In this document: one piece after another, positions 1 through 4,904 of the stretch | Position numbering within the stretch: position 1 is the first letter of the stretch | Layout of the letters: each line of letters starts with the position of its first letter | Assembly: GCA_016791325.1 (NCBI GenBank) | Contig: JAEUMU010000203.1 | Span: forward strand, 1 to 5,309 | DNA: 5,309 nucleotides | Source of the DNA: Hyphomonadaceae bacterium | GTDB taxonomy: Bacteria; Pseudomonadota; Alphaproteobacteria; Caulobacterales; Aquidulcibacteraceae | Reading direction: 5' to 3' | Position numbers and translations under genes: made by a program | The notes under the pieces: model-generated | Told to the model about the DNA's origin: nothing | Database searches by the model: none | What the model saw: only the letters and a program-made list of their open reading frames with translations

Positions 1-70
1 AGCCTACGCCGCCGTCGCGCGGATCGCCGATGAAGATGTCTGCGCCACGCTGGCGCACACCGCGCGCTAA
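1..70 (+). CDS. C-terminal fragment of an unidentified protein (partial, runs off left edge)
   Basis: An open frame enters from the left edge and ends at a TAA at 68-70, leaving 22 residues that finish with the tail ATLAHTAR. The Ala-rich, helix-like composition and GC-rich third positions fit coding sequence. It converges on mmcB and the two stop codons overlap by 4 bp (CTAA, read as TAA on + and TAG on -), an arrangement repeated elsewhere in this window. That context is the main reason to believe it is real. The fragment is too short to name a family. Confidence 0.45.
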   Translation, partial: AYAAVARIADEDVCATLAHTAR

Positions 71-498
71 GCGCCGCCAAGTCGCTGCGCCGCCAGGCGC
101 GCGAACAACAGCGTCACCGCTTTGCGCCGCGCCCCCGCCAGCACGCGTGCTGGGCTCTGCCGCAGGATCGCGCCGCCGAAACCATCCGCCACGATCAGAC
201 CGCAAGCTTCTGGAATCAGGTTCTGGGGAAATCCCTCGCCAACGCCGAAGAAGAAGCGGTCGCAATACTCCATGTAATCGGGCCATTTGCTGTCGACGCT
301 GTAATCGGCCAAGCAGGATTTGGTTTCGACGATCCAGATTTCGCCGTTCTGCGTGAGACCCATCACGTCGGCGCGGCGCCCGTTCGCCAGCGGCACCTCC
401 AACACCGATGCTAGCCCGTGGTCTCCGAGAACGCGCGTGACCCCGCGCGCGAGCGCGGCGGTCATGTCTGGGCGCGAGAATGGCAACGGCGCAGTCAT
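67..498 (-). CDS. mmcB: MmcB-family DNA repair protein (PD-(D/E)xK nuclease-like)
   Basis: A cytoplasmic protein of 143 residues, a normal length for the MmcB/DUF1052 family. In Caulobacter the family is tied to resistance to mitomycin C, so the inferred role is processing of DNA crosslinks or related damage; no defined reaction is known to me. A restriction-like core is visible: a strand with EVPLANGRRADVMGL (Asp in the position of the metal-binding Asp), then EIWIVETKSC supplying the E-x-K, then DYSVDSKWPDYMEYCDRFFFGV, which is highly characteristic of the family. The start is the ATG at 498 (MTAPLPFSRPD), preceded on the minus strand by GGAAGGA about 10 nt upstream. An in-frame start at 558 adds 20 residues unlike the family, and Met-12 is a less likely alternative. 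The gene is divergent from the lipoprotein at 598 and overlaps the upstream fragment tail to tail by 4 bp. No canonical alphaproteobacterial SOS box (GTTC-N7-GTTC) was found in its 99-bp upstream region. Confidence 0.88.
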   Translation of the reverse strand: MTAPLPFSRPDMTAALARGVTRVLGDHGLASVLEVPLANGRRADVMGLTQNGEIWIVETKSCLADYSVDSKWPDYMEYCDRFFFGVGEGFPQNLIPEACGLIVADGFGGAILRQSPARVLAGARRKAVTLLFARLAAQRLGGA

Positions 499-543
499 GG
501 CGGGGCTATCCTTCCATGGCGGCGAAGCGGGAACAAGCACGGC

Positions 544-569
544 GGAACAGGCGCCCACGCCAAAGCGTT
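544..569 (+). promoter_or_regulatory. Putative EcfG (general stress response) promoter for the lipoprotein at 598
   Basis: GGAAC at 544-548 and CGTT at 566-569 are separated by exactly 17 bp, matching the sigma-EcfG consensus GGAAC-N16/17-CGTT known in Alphaproteobacteria. Initiation about 7 nt after the -10 element would give a leader of roughly 20 nt that still includes the GAGGAG ribosome site just before the ATG at 598. The same element with the same spacing precedes the lipoprotein at 3828. Confidence 0.65.
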
Positions 570-597
570 CGCACGCGGTGTAAAAGAGGAGATTCCC

Positions 598-1383
598 ATG
601 CGCCGTGTGACCCTGCTCGCCGCGCTTAGCGCGGCTGCGATGCTATCGGCGTGCGGCATCGGCGCGCCTTCCTATCCCCAGTTCGGCCAAGCCTCCTATC
701 GGCTTGAAGGCATGACGACACCCGCCGCCGGCGGCGCGCCCACACGCACCGTGATCTATCGTGACGGGCCCAAAATGCGCGTCGAAGCAACGCTGCCGCA
801 ACTCGGCCAGGCGACGGTTGTGTTCGACGAATCCACCAACGCCGCCTACGTGCTCAATCCCACCAGCCAAACGCCGGTTACGACATCGCCGGCCATCCCG
901 CCTGGCCAAACGCCGCTCGCGCAGCCGGCCAATCCAGCTCAACCCGGCGCCGCCGCGCCCGTCGCGCCGCCCGTCGCGGGCGTCGCTGTTCAAATTCCCA
1001 ACGCCGACGCACCCCAGCCGCTCGAAACCGCGTGGGCGGCGCTTGGCGGCGATCATGCGCGTCATGTCGGGCGTTGCAATGTCGCTGGCGAAGCGGGGCA
1101 CGAATGGCGTCCGCGCGAAGCGCCCCAAGCCGGTGTCGAGCGCACCGCGTGCATCACCGAAGACGGAGTTGTGCTGCGCGTGAGCGAAGCTGGGCGCGTA
1201 TTGTGGGAAGCCACGTCGCTACAACGCGGGCCGCAAGATGCTGCGTTATTCGGCGTGCCGCCCGGCTACCAGCTGATCGACCCGCACGCCGCGGCTAACG
1301 CCGTCAGTGAGAATCTTCAGCAACTCGACAGCGTCACCGGCGCTCAACCCCAGGCGCCCGCTCAGCCCCCGGCGCAACCCTAA
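598..1383 (+). CDS. Lipoprotein with LolA/DUF4412-like domain
   Basis: A predicted lipoprotein of 261 residues. Residues 1-18 form a signal peptide (MRR, then an Ala/Leu core) ending in the lipobox LSAC, with Cys19 as the lipidated residue. The body appears to be a beta-rich fold split by a low-complexity insert. Residues 33-90 contain SYRLEG, then VIYRDGPKMRVEATLP and VVFDESTNAAYVLNP. Residues about 91-140 are a Pro/Ala/Gln-rich linker. Residues 145-230 contain two cysteines (C160, C185) that could form a disulfide and a closing GPQDAALFGVPPGYQLID. That ending, together with the R-x-E/Y-R-D-G strand pattern, resembles LolA/LolB-like or DUF4412 periplasmic domains, but this is pattern resemblance only. 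The last 15 residues are again Pro/Gln/Ala-rich. The start is the ATG at 598, with GAGGAG 6 nt upstream. The longer in-frame opening from 418 lacks a ribosome site and would bury the signal peptide. An EcfG-type promoter lies immediately upstream. The function is unknown, probably in the envelope under stress. Confidence 0.85.
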   Translation: MRRVTLLAALSAAAMLSACGIGAPSYPQFGQASYRLEGMTTPAAGGAPTRTVIYRDGPKMRVEATLPQLGQATVVFDESTNAAYVLNPTSQTPVTTSPAIPPGQTPLAQPANPAQPGAAAPVAPPVAGVAVQIPNADAPQPLETAWAALGGDHARHVGRCNVAGEAGHEWRPREAPQAGVERTACITEDGVVLRVSEAGRVLWEATSLQRGPQDAALFGVPPGYQLIDPHAAANAVSENLQQLDSVTGAQPQAPAQPPAQP

Positions 1384-1415
1384 AAGCAAAACGCCCCGCC
1401 AGCGATGGCGGGGCG
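1382..1415 (-). terminator. Intrinsic terminator between convergent genes, strongest for the minus strand
   Basis: A perfect 9-bp GC stem (CGCCCCGCC 1392-1400 with GGCGGGGCG 1407-1415) closes a 6-nt apical sequence, whose ends can add a tenth A-T pair. Read on the minus strand it is followed by TTTTGCTTTTA, a proper U-tract, so it should end the diiron gene 24 bp past its stop. Read on the plus strand only CTCTGCATTTG follows, so termination of the lipoprotein message there would be weaker. Confidence 0.85.
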
Positions 1416-1438
1416 CTCTGCATTTGCGTGCGCAGACT

Positions 1439-2599
1439 TTACTCCGCGGCGATCGCGCTGGCCTTCACATCATTCAGTGCGCCAGCATTGATGCCGAAAT
1501 TGATGGTCTGGAGATACTTGATGCCGTCTTCGGCGATCGCGTCGCCCACCATGTCTTCGCCTTCGGCCTTGAACTCTTCAAAGTTCACATAGGTCGCGTA
1601 GAACGGAGCCGTGCGCTCGGTGATGATGCCGGCGTTCCACAGCGTTTTCACGAGCACGCGGAAGATGTTGGTCGCTTCCTTCATGTGCTCGCGGCGCGCT
1701 TCGTCGGTCGCGACTTCCTGGAAGCCCTCCATCACCTTCTGCGGATCTAGGCCGAACTGCTCATAGATTGCCGTCATCTGGTGCGGCGCTACGAGATTAA
1801 ACAGCAGCGTCTGGAAGCAATGCGCGGCCCAGTTCTCTACAATCTCGTGCTCTTCCTGAGAGAGTTTCGGGATCGTGCGATCGGCCCAGATCTTCCCGAA
1901 TTTGTGGTGAAATGCTTCGTCGGTCATCACCAGCTGCGTCAGCCGCTTGGCCAGCGGATCGTTCCATTCCTTAAAGATCGAAGCGAAGGCGCCCATGGCT
2001 AGGCCCTCCACCAGCATCTGCATGCCGACGATCTTTTTATAAACTTCCGGCGCGTGCACGATTTCCTGCAGCAGCGTCGCCAGCACCGCCCCACAGGGCA
2101 GCGGGCTGCCCCAGCGCGCGCGGATGTATTTGGCGAACGCAGTGACGTGGCGGCCTTCTTCGCGGCATTGGTTCGCGGCATATTCCTGTGCGCCTGGATC
2201 GCGCAGCACGTGGCAAAGCGAAGCCGAAAGGTTGAGCGCTCCCTGTTCACCGTGCAGAATCGCCGACATCTGCCAGCGCGCCATCTGGCTCTTGAAGCGC
2301 AGCAGATCGGCCGGCTTGTCGGCGAAATGGTTCTTCACATAGTCCGTCTGTAGCGCAGGCACCATGTGATCGGGCACGAAGTCCGTGGTGTCGGGATCGA
2401 AGTCGTCCTCGAAGTCGATGTACTTCTTGTCCAGCGGATCCCAGAAATGATCGTGCGTCGCCGAAATGATCTTGTCGAACGCGCTGGAGCGGTTGAGGTG
2501 GCGTTCAACGTCGAGCATCGCGCCGAAATCGGTCGGCGCGACGGCGTCGTACACATTGTCCTTGGTGATCTGGCGGATAGGGGCGGCGGAATCGGCCAT
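1439..2599 (-). CDS. Ferritin-like diiron protein, putative oxygenase (AurF/R2-type four-helix bundle)
   Basis: A soluble protein of 386 residues without a signal peptide. A complete carboxylate-bridged diiron set can be read in order: Glu118 (HGEQGAL), Glu148-x-x-His151 (REEGRH), Glu198 (LVEGLA) and Glu228-x-x-His231 (TDEAFHH). This is the E...ExxH...E...ExxH pattern of the ferritin/ribonucleotide reductase R2/AurF superfamily. The extra His four residues before the last ExxH, which I recall as typical of AurF N-oxygenases, is absent (Val224 in that area). It is therefore safer to call it a ferritin-like putative oxygenase or oxidase than an arylamine oxygenase. Ferritin storage proteins are much shorter, at about 160-180 residues. 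The substrate is not visible. The start is the ATG at 2599, with GGGAG about 10 nt upstream. The gene has its own promoter (2657-2685), an adjacent palindrome (2692-2705) and its own terminator (1382-1415), so it is monocistronic. It is divergent from the metallopeptidase gene. Confidence 0.85.
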   Translation of the reverse strand: MADSAAPIRQITKDNVYDAVAPTDFGAMLDVERHLNRSSAFDKIISATHDHFWDPLDKKYIDFEDDFDPDTTDFVPDHMVPALQTDYVKNHFADKPADLLRFKSQMARWQMSAILHGEQGALNLSASLCHVLRDPGAQEYAANQCREEGRHVTAFAKYIRARWGSPLPCGAVLATLLQEIVHAPEVYKKIVGMQMLVEGLAMGAFASIFKEWNDPLAKRLTQLVMTDEAFHHKFGKIWADRTIPKLSQEEHEIVENWAAHCFQTLLFNLVAPHQMTAIYEQFGLDPQKVMEGFQEVATDEARREHMKEATNIFRVLVKTLWNAGIITERTAPFYATYVNFEEFKAEGEDMVGDAIAEDGIKYLQTINFGINAGALNDVKASAIAAE

Positions 2600-2656
2600 C
2601 GCGTCGTCACTCCCAATGGGCCGCGCTTGCGGCGCGGGCGATTATTTTGATCCCGC

Positions 2657-2685
2657 ACAATAGCCGAGGGAAAAGCCGGTTTCAA
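2657..2685 (-). promoter_or_regulatory. Housekeeping sigma promoter of the diiron gene
   Basis: On the minus strand TTGAAA (2680-2685) and TATTGT (2657-2662) are 17 bp apart. The -10 region reads GCTATTGT, which also fits the Caulobacter-type housekeeping consensus (TTGAC-like box, 10-14 bp, GCTA-N-A-W-C). Initiation near 2650 would give a leader of about 50 nt before the ATG at 2599. Confidence 0.6.
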
Positions 2686-2691
2686 GAAAAA

Positions 2692-2705
2692 TGACGCTAG
2701 CGTCA
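2692..2705. promoter_or_regulatory. Perfect 14-bp palindrome TGACGCTAGCGTCA, candidate operator
   Basis: The sequence equals its own reverse complement over all 14 bases. It lies between two divergent genes, 6 bp upstream of the -35 box of the diiron gene (centre near -48 relative to the inferred start) and about 46 bp before the metallopeptidase ATG. Size and symmetry fit a homodimeric helix-turn-helix regulator such as TetR, GntR or MarR types. No regulator gene is present in the window and I do not recognise the site. Confidence 0.55.
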
Positions 2706-2751
2706 CCAATTTGTTAAGCTCCGCCGAACAGCCCGGATGCTAAGCGGGGGC

Positions 2752-3147
2752 ATGGCCGATCTCCCCCCCACTCTCGACGATCTGGACCGCATGGCGCGTG
2801 AGGCTTGGGAGGCCCTTCCGCGGCCCTTCCGCGACATGGCTGGCGACGTGATTTTCCGCATCGAGGATTTCGCCGACGAGCAAATCCTCGCCGATATGGG
2901 CCTGGAAGACCCCTTCGAACTCACCGGCCTCTATCACGGCGTCGATCTCACCCGCCGCTCCATCACCCAGCCAGCGCCGGAAACGCCGATGGTGTTCCTC
3001 TATCGCCGCGCCATTCTGGATGAATGGATCGATCGCGGCGATGTCGCGCTCGCGGACCTCGTCGCCCACGTCCTGGTGCACGAAATCGGCCACCATTTCG
3101 GCCTCAGCGACGAAGCCATGGACACCTTGTTGGACGAGGCGGATTAG
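2752..3147 (+). CDS. Small metallopeptidase family protein (Zincin_1/DUF1025-type minimal zincin)
   Basis: A cytoplasmic protein of 131 residues, close to the family's usual size. The C-terminal helix carries HEIGHHFGLSD, giving the zinc-ligand pattern H110-E111-x-x-H114-x-x-G-x-x-D120, with Glu111 as the expected catalytic base. The N-terminal PPTLDDLDRMAREAWEALPRPFR and central DPFELTGLYHG segments are characteristic of this family of minimal metalloproteases. Their physiological substrates are not known to me. The ATG at 2752 (MADLPP) is chosen because family members begin about here and AAGCGGGGG lies just upstream, though at tight spacing. An ATG at 2737 would add MLSGG and cannot be excluded. 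The gene is divergent from the diiron gene across about 150 bp, and its stop overlaps the stop of the minus-strand lipoprotein by 4 bp (TTAG). Confidence 0.87.
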   Translation: MADLPPTLDDLDRMAREAWEALPRPFRDMAGDVIFRIEDFADEQILADMGLEDPFELTGLYHGVDLTRRSITQPAPETPMVFLYRRAILDEWIDRGDVALADLVAHVLVHEIGHHFGLSDEAMDTLLDEAD

Positions 3148-3569
3148 CGCCGCTGCTCCAATCGCCGCGCAGGCACCGCCGTGCGGTTAGATTGGCCGAG
3201 CGCCTGCGCGCAGTAGTCTTCCGGCGAGTCGAGCGCCGGGCGCGTTGGATTGCTGCTCGCCTGGCTTTGCACCTGCATCACGCATGTATCCCAGTTGCGG
3301 ATGTCTTCCATGAGCTGCGCCTGGGTGCGCGGGTCGCCACGCGGGGCCGGCACTTGCTGCTCCACCTGCCCCGGAATGGTGATGTCGCCGCTATCGCTGG
3401 CTGAAGCGGAAGGCGTTTGCGCTGGCGCTGGCGCCGGTGCGGCTTGAAGGGGCGGCGTTGGCGCAGCAGCAGTTGGCGGCGGCGGCGCGCGCTCGCTTTG
3501 GGGCGGCGGCGCAGAGGCGCATGCTGCAAGGCCCAAAACCGCCGCTGCTATCGCCCAGCGCATCATCAT
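3144..3569 (-). CDS. Pro/Ala-rich lipoprotein of unknown function
   Basis: A predicted lipoprotein of 141 residues. MMMRWAIAAAVLGLAAC is a signal peptide with lipobox LAAC and lipidated Cys17. Residues 18-60 are a low-complexity Pro/Ala/Ser tether. Residues about 62-130 form the only likely structured part (DITIPGQVEQQ, then TQAQLMEDIRNWDTCVMQVQ), with two cysteines (C96 and C120) that could pair in the periplasm. The C-terminus is Arg-rich. The start is set by GAGGAGG, whose end lies 6 nt before three consecutive ATG codons (3569, 3566, 3563); initiation could occur at any of them. The frame stays open upstream to 3728, but that extension would bury the signal peptide. The gene overlaps the metallopeptidase stop by 4 bp and is divergent from the lipoprotein at 3828. 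No family is recognised. No EcfG-type promoter was found on this strand. Confidence 0.75.
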   Translation of the reverse strand: MMMRWAIAAAVLGLAACASAPPPQSERAPPPPTAAAPTPPLQAAPAPAPAQTPSASASDSGDITIPGQVEQQVPAPRGDPRTQAQLMEDIRNWDTCVMQVQSQASSNPTRPALDSPEDYCAQALGQSNRTAVPARRLEQRR

Positions 3570-3827
3570 GCCGTGCCTCCTCGCTGCCAATTCAATCAAC
3601 TTAGCCGCAAACCCGCGCACGCCTAGTGAGCGGGCGCAATGCCTCACGCGCCAACCTTGCCAATTTTTCAGAAGCGGAAGAATCCCTGCAATGCCCAACG
3701 GTTGCCTCGGTTCGCCAAACGCTGACACAGACTTTGGATTCTCCGGAACCGCGACATGGGTTGACCCGTTTTCGGCTTTGGGGTTTGCGGATACCGGCGG
3801 GGGCCACTGTAAAGGAGAGGCGCCAGA
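3570..3827. other. 258-bp divergent intergenic region
   Basis: This stretch separates two divergent lipoprotein genes. The right part carries the EcfG-type promoter at 3745-3770 and the AAGGAG ribosome site near 3811 for the gene at 3828. The left part must hold the promoter of the minus-strand lipoprotein, but no convincing -35/-10 pair could be picked. Overlapping open frames here (for example 3601-3843 on -) lack ribosome sites and protein-like composition. Confidence 0.6.
3745..3770 (+). promoter_or_regulatory. Putative EcfG (general stress response) promoter for the cysteine-rich lipoprotein
   Basis: GGAAC at 3745-3749 and CGTT at 3767-3770 are separated by 17 bp, an exact match to the alphaproteobacterial sigma-EcfG consensus. 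Initiation near 3777 would leave a leader of about 50 nt before the ATG at 3828. No better housekeeping promoter is visible: TTGACC at 3761 has no -10 partner at suitable spacing. Confidence 0.7.
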
Positions 3828-4349
3828 ATGCGCATCGTTTCATTTGTGGCCTTGGCCGTCTTGGGGTTGACCCTCGGCGCCTGCGCCAATCGCACCGGCG
3901 ACATGACTATCGCCCAATGGTGCGCCGCCGACCCCGGCCGCGCCGACACCGATATCTGTAAGCAACACGCAGACACAGAAGAAGTGCGCGCCAGCCTCGG
4001 CCAGCGCATCGCGGAAGTGTTCGGCGTCGCCAATCGCGCGCAGCAAACCGCCGACGCGGCGATGAGCCGTGAAATCACCTGCGTCACACGCACAATGAAC
4101 CGCACCCGCGCAGGCACGTGCGATCCCGGCTACACGCTGACCGGCTGCACGCAAACGCGCTACACCACGCGCGCTGGCGGCATGGCTATCCTGCGGTCAG
4201 TGAGCGACACAGAATGCCGCTTCAACAGCCAAGTGCTTGAGGTTCAAGTACGCTGCTGTGCGATGGGTCCGACCCCGCCGCCGGCTACCATGGTGCGCGA
4301 TCAGGCGCCGCCTGCGCCGCAACAGCCCCAACCCGCCCCGACGTCATAA
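3828..4349 (+). CDS. Cysteine-rich lipoprotein with a C-x8-C...C...CC domain
   Basis: A predicted lipoprotein of 173 residues. Residues 1-18 are a signal peptide with lipobox LGAC and lipidated Cys19. An N-terminal module (residues 25-75) contains C32 and C44 and a helical region (EEVRASLGQRIAEVFGVANRAQQ). A C-terminal module (82-145) contains C85, C98, C107, C130, C143 and C144, including CDPGYTLTGC and the closing RCC. Eight cysteines besides the lipidated one imply several disulfides, so the mature protein should act outside the cytoplasm. The tail (148-173) is Pro/Gln/Ala-rich. The cysteine pattern resembles the last cysteine-rich subdomain of animal PCSK9; see findings. The start has AAGGAG about 10 nt upstream. 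An EcfG-type promoter precedes it, suggesting stress induction. Its stop overlaps the thpR stop by 6 bp (TCATAA). No bacterial family name can be given with confidence. Confidence 0.82.
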   Translation: MRIVSFVALAVLGLTLGACANRTGDMTIAQWCAADPGRADTDICKQHADTEEVRASLGQRIAEVFGVANRAQQTADAAMSREITCVTRTMNRTRAGTCDPGYTLTGCTQTRYTTRAGGMAILRSVSDTECRFNSQVLEVQVRCCAMGPTPPPATMVRDQAPPAPQQPQPAPTS

Positions 4350-4904
4350 ACTGCGCCAGCCGCGCAAAGGATACTCCGCTTCGAGCCTGTAAAGGCTCGG
4401 AGCGCCTTTGCGCACGTGGCTCGAATAAAGCCCGAACCCCTCCACGAGGAAGGGGTGGGTTTCAAACAAGCCGAGGCGCGATTCAAACGCATGCACGCGC
4501 GCTAGATCGGCGTTGTTGAGATAAGCCAGCGTAACGTGCGGGGAGAACTTGCGGCTTTCGGGCTTTAGCCCGGCGCGCCGCGCCGCACGCTCGCAATCGC
4601 TCGCCAATTGCTTGAGCGCATCGTTCGCTGCCGCGCCGATCCACAGCGCGTGCGGATCGGCGCCGCCAAATGCGCCCGCCCCCTTCAATTGCAGCTCGAA
4701 CGGGGCGCTGCGTTCGGCGGCCTGCGCAAGTTCAGCATCGATGTCATCGGCCACCGGCTCCGCCACCTCGCCGAAGAACCGCAGCGTCAAATGCAGATTC
4801 TCACGCGGGCGCCAGCTGGCGCCGGGCACGCCTTTCATCAGCGCCGTTAGCCGCTGGGCGATATCATCGGGCACATCAATCGCTGCAAACAAACGAACGG
4901 ACAT
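4344..4904 (-). CDS. thpR: RNA 2',3'-cyclic phosphodiesterase (2H family)
   Basis: A cytoplasmic enzyme of 186 residues, the normal length for ThpR/LigT-like 2H phosphoesterases. The family hydrolyses 2',3'-cyclic phosphate ends to 2'-phosphate and can join tRNA half-molecules with 2'-5' linkage in vitro. Both catalytic HxTx motifs are intact: H38-L-T40 in ENLHLTLRFFGEV and H123-V-T125 in FSPHVTLAYL. The N-terminal RLFAAIDVP and the late FxLYSSHxxKGxPxYxxL block are also typical. The start is the ATG at 4904 (MSVRLFAAIDVP), which matches family N-termini. A GTG at 4931 would add nine residues; no strong ribosome site marks either. The 3' end overlaps the cysteine-rich lipoprotein gene by 6 bp, and a strong hairpin (4377-4404) lies inside its coding region. 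No regulatory site is evident. Confidence 0.93.
   Translation of the reverse strand: MSVRLFAAIDVPDDIAQRLTALMKGVPGASWRPRENLHLTLRFFGEVAEPVADDIDAELAQAAERSAPFELQLKGAGAFGGADPHALWIGAAANDALKQLASDCERAARRAGLKPESRKFSPHVTLAYLNNADLARVHAFESRLGLFETHPFLVEGFGLYSSHVRKGAPSLYRLEAEYPLRGWRSL
4377..4404 (+). terminator. Possible terminator hairpin for the lipoprotein at 3828, inside thpR
   Basis: CGCTTCGAGCC (4377-4387) can pair with GGCTCGGAGCG (4394-4404) over 11 bp with a single G-U wobble and a 6-nt loop TGTAAA. It starts 28 bp after the lipoprotein stop and is followed on the plus strand by CCTTTG, so the U-tract is poor. It lies in the C-terminal coding region of thpR on the other strand, so codon constraint may explain part of it. 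Confidence 0.4.

Noticed and set aside
531..548. GTTC-N10-GTTC repeat (minus strand) as a LexA site for mmcB
   Set aside because: The spacing is 10, not the canonical 7, and one half-site is part of the better-explained EcfG -35 element.
567..581. GTTC-N7-GTGT as a degenerate SOS box
   Set aside because: The second half-site matches only two of four bases and the element overlaps the EcfG -10 box.
418..597. Upstream in-frame extension of the lipoprotein gene to 418
   Set aside because: It runs through the mmcB start region, lacks a ribosome site and would bury a clear lipoprotein signal peptide that has its own Shine-Dalgarno sequence.
643..1128. Long minus-strand open frame opposite the first lipoprotein
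   Set aside because: The opposite strand encodes a protein with signal peptide, lipobox and ribosome site; the minus frame is Arg/Gly-rich and is explained by GC-rich codon bias.
2620..2633. Small hairpin GCCGC/GCGGC in the diiron gene leader
   Set aside because: Five base pairs in very GC-rich DNA are expected by chance; there is no riboswitch-like architecture.
3570..3728. N-terminal extension of the Pro/Ala-rich lipoprotein to 3728
   Set aside because: It would make the signal peptide internal, whereas a strong GAGGAGG site points to the ATG cluster at 3561-3569.
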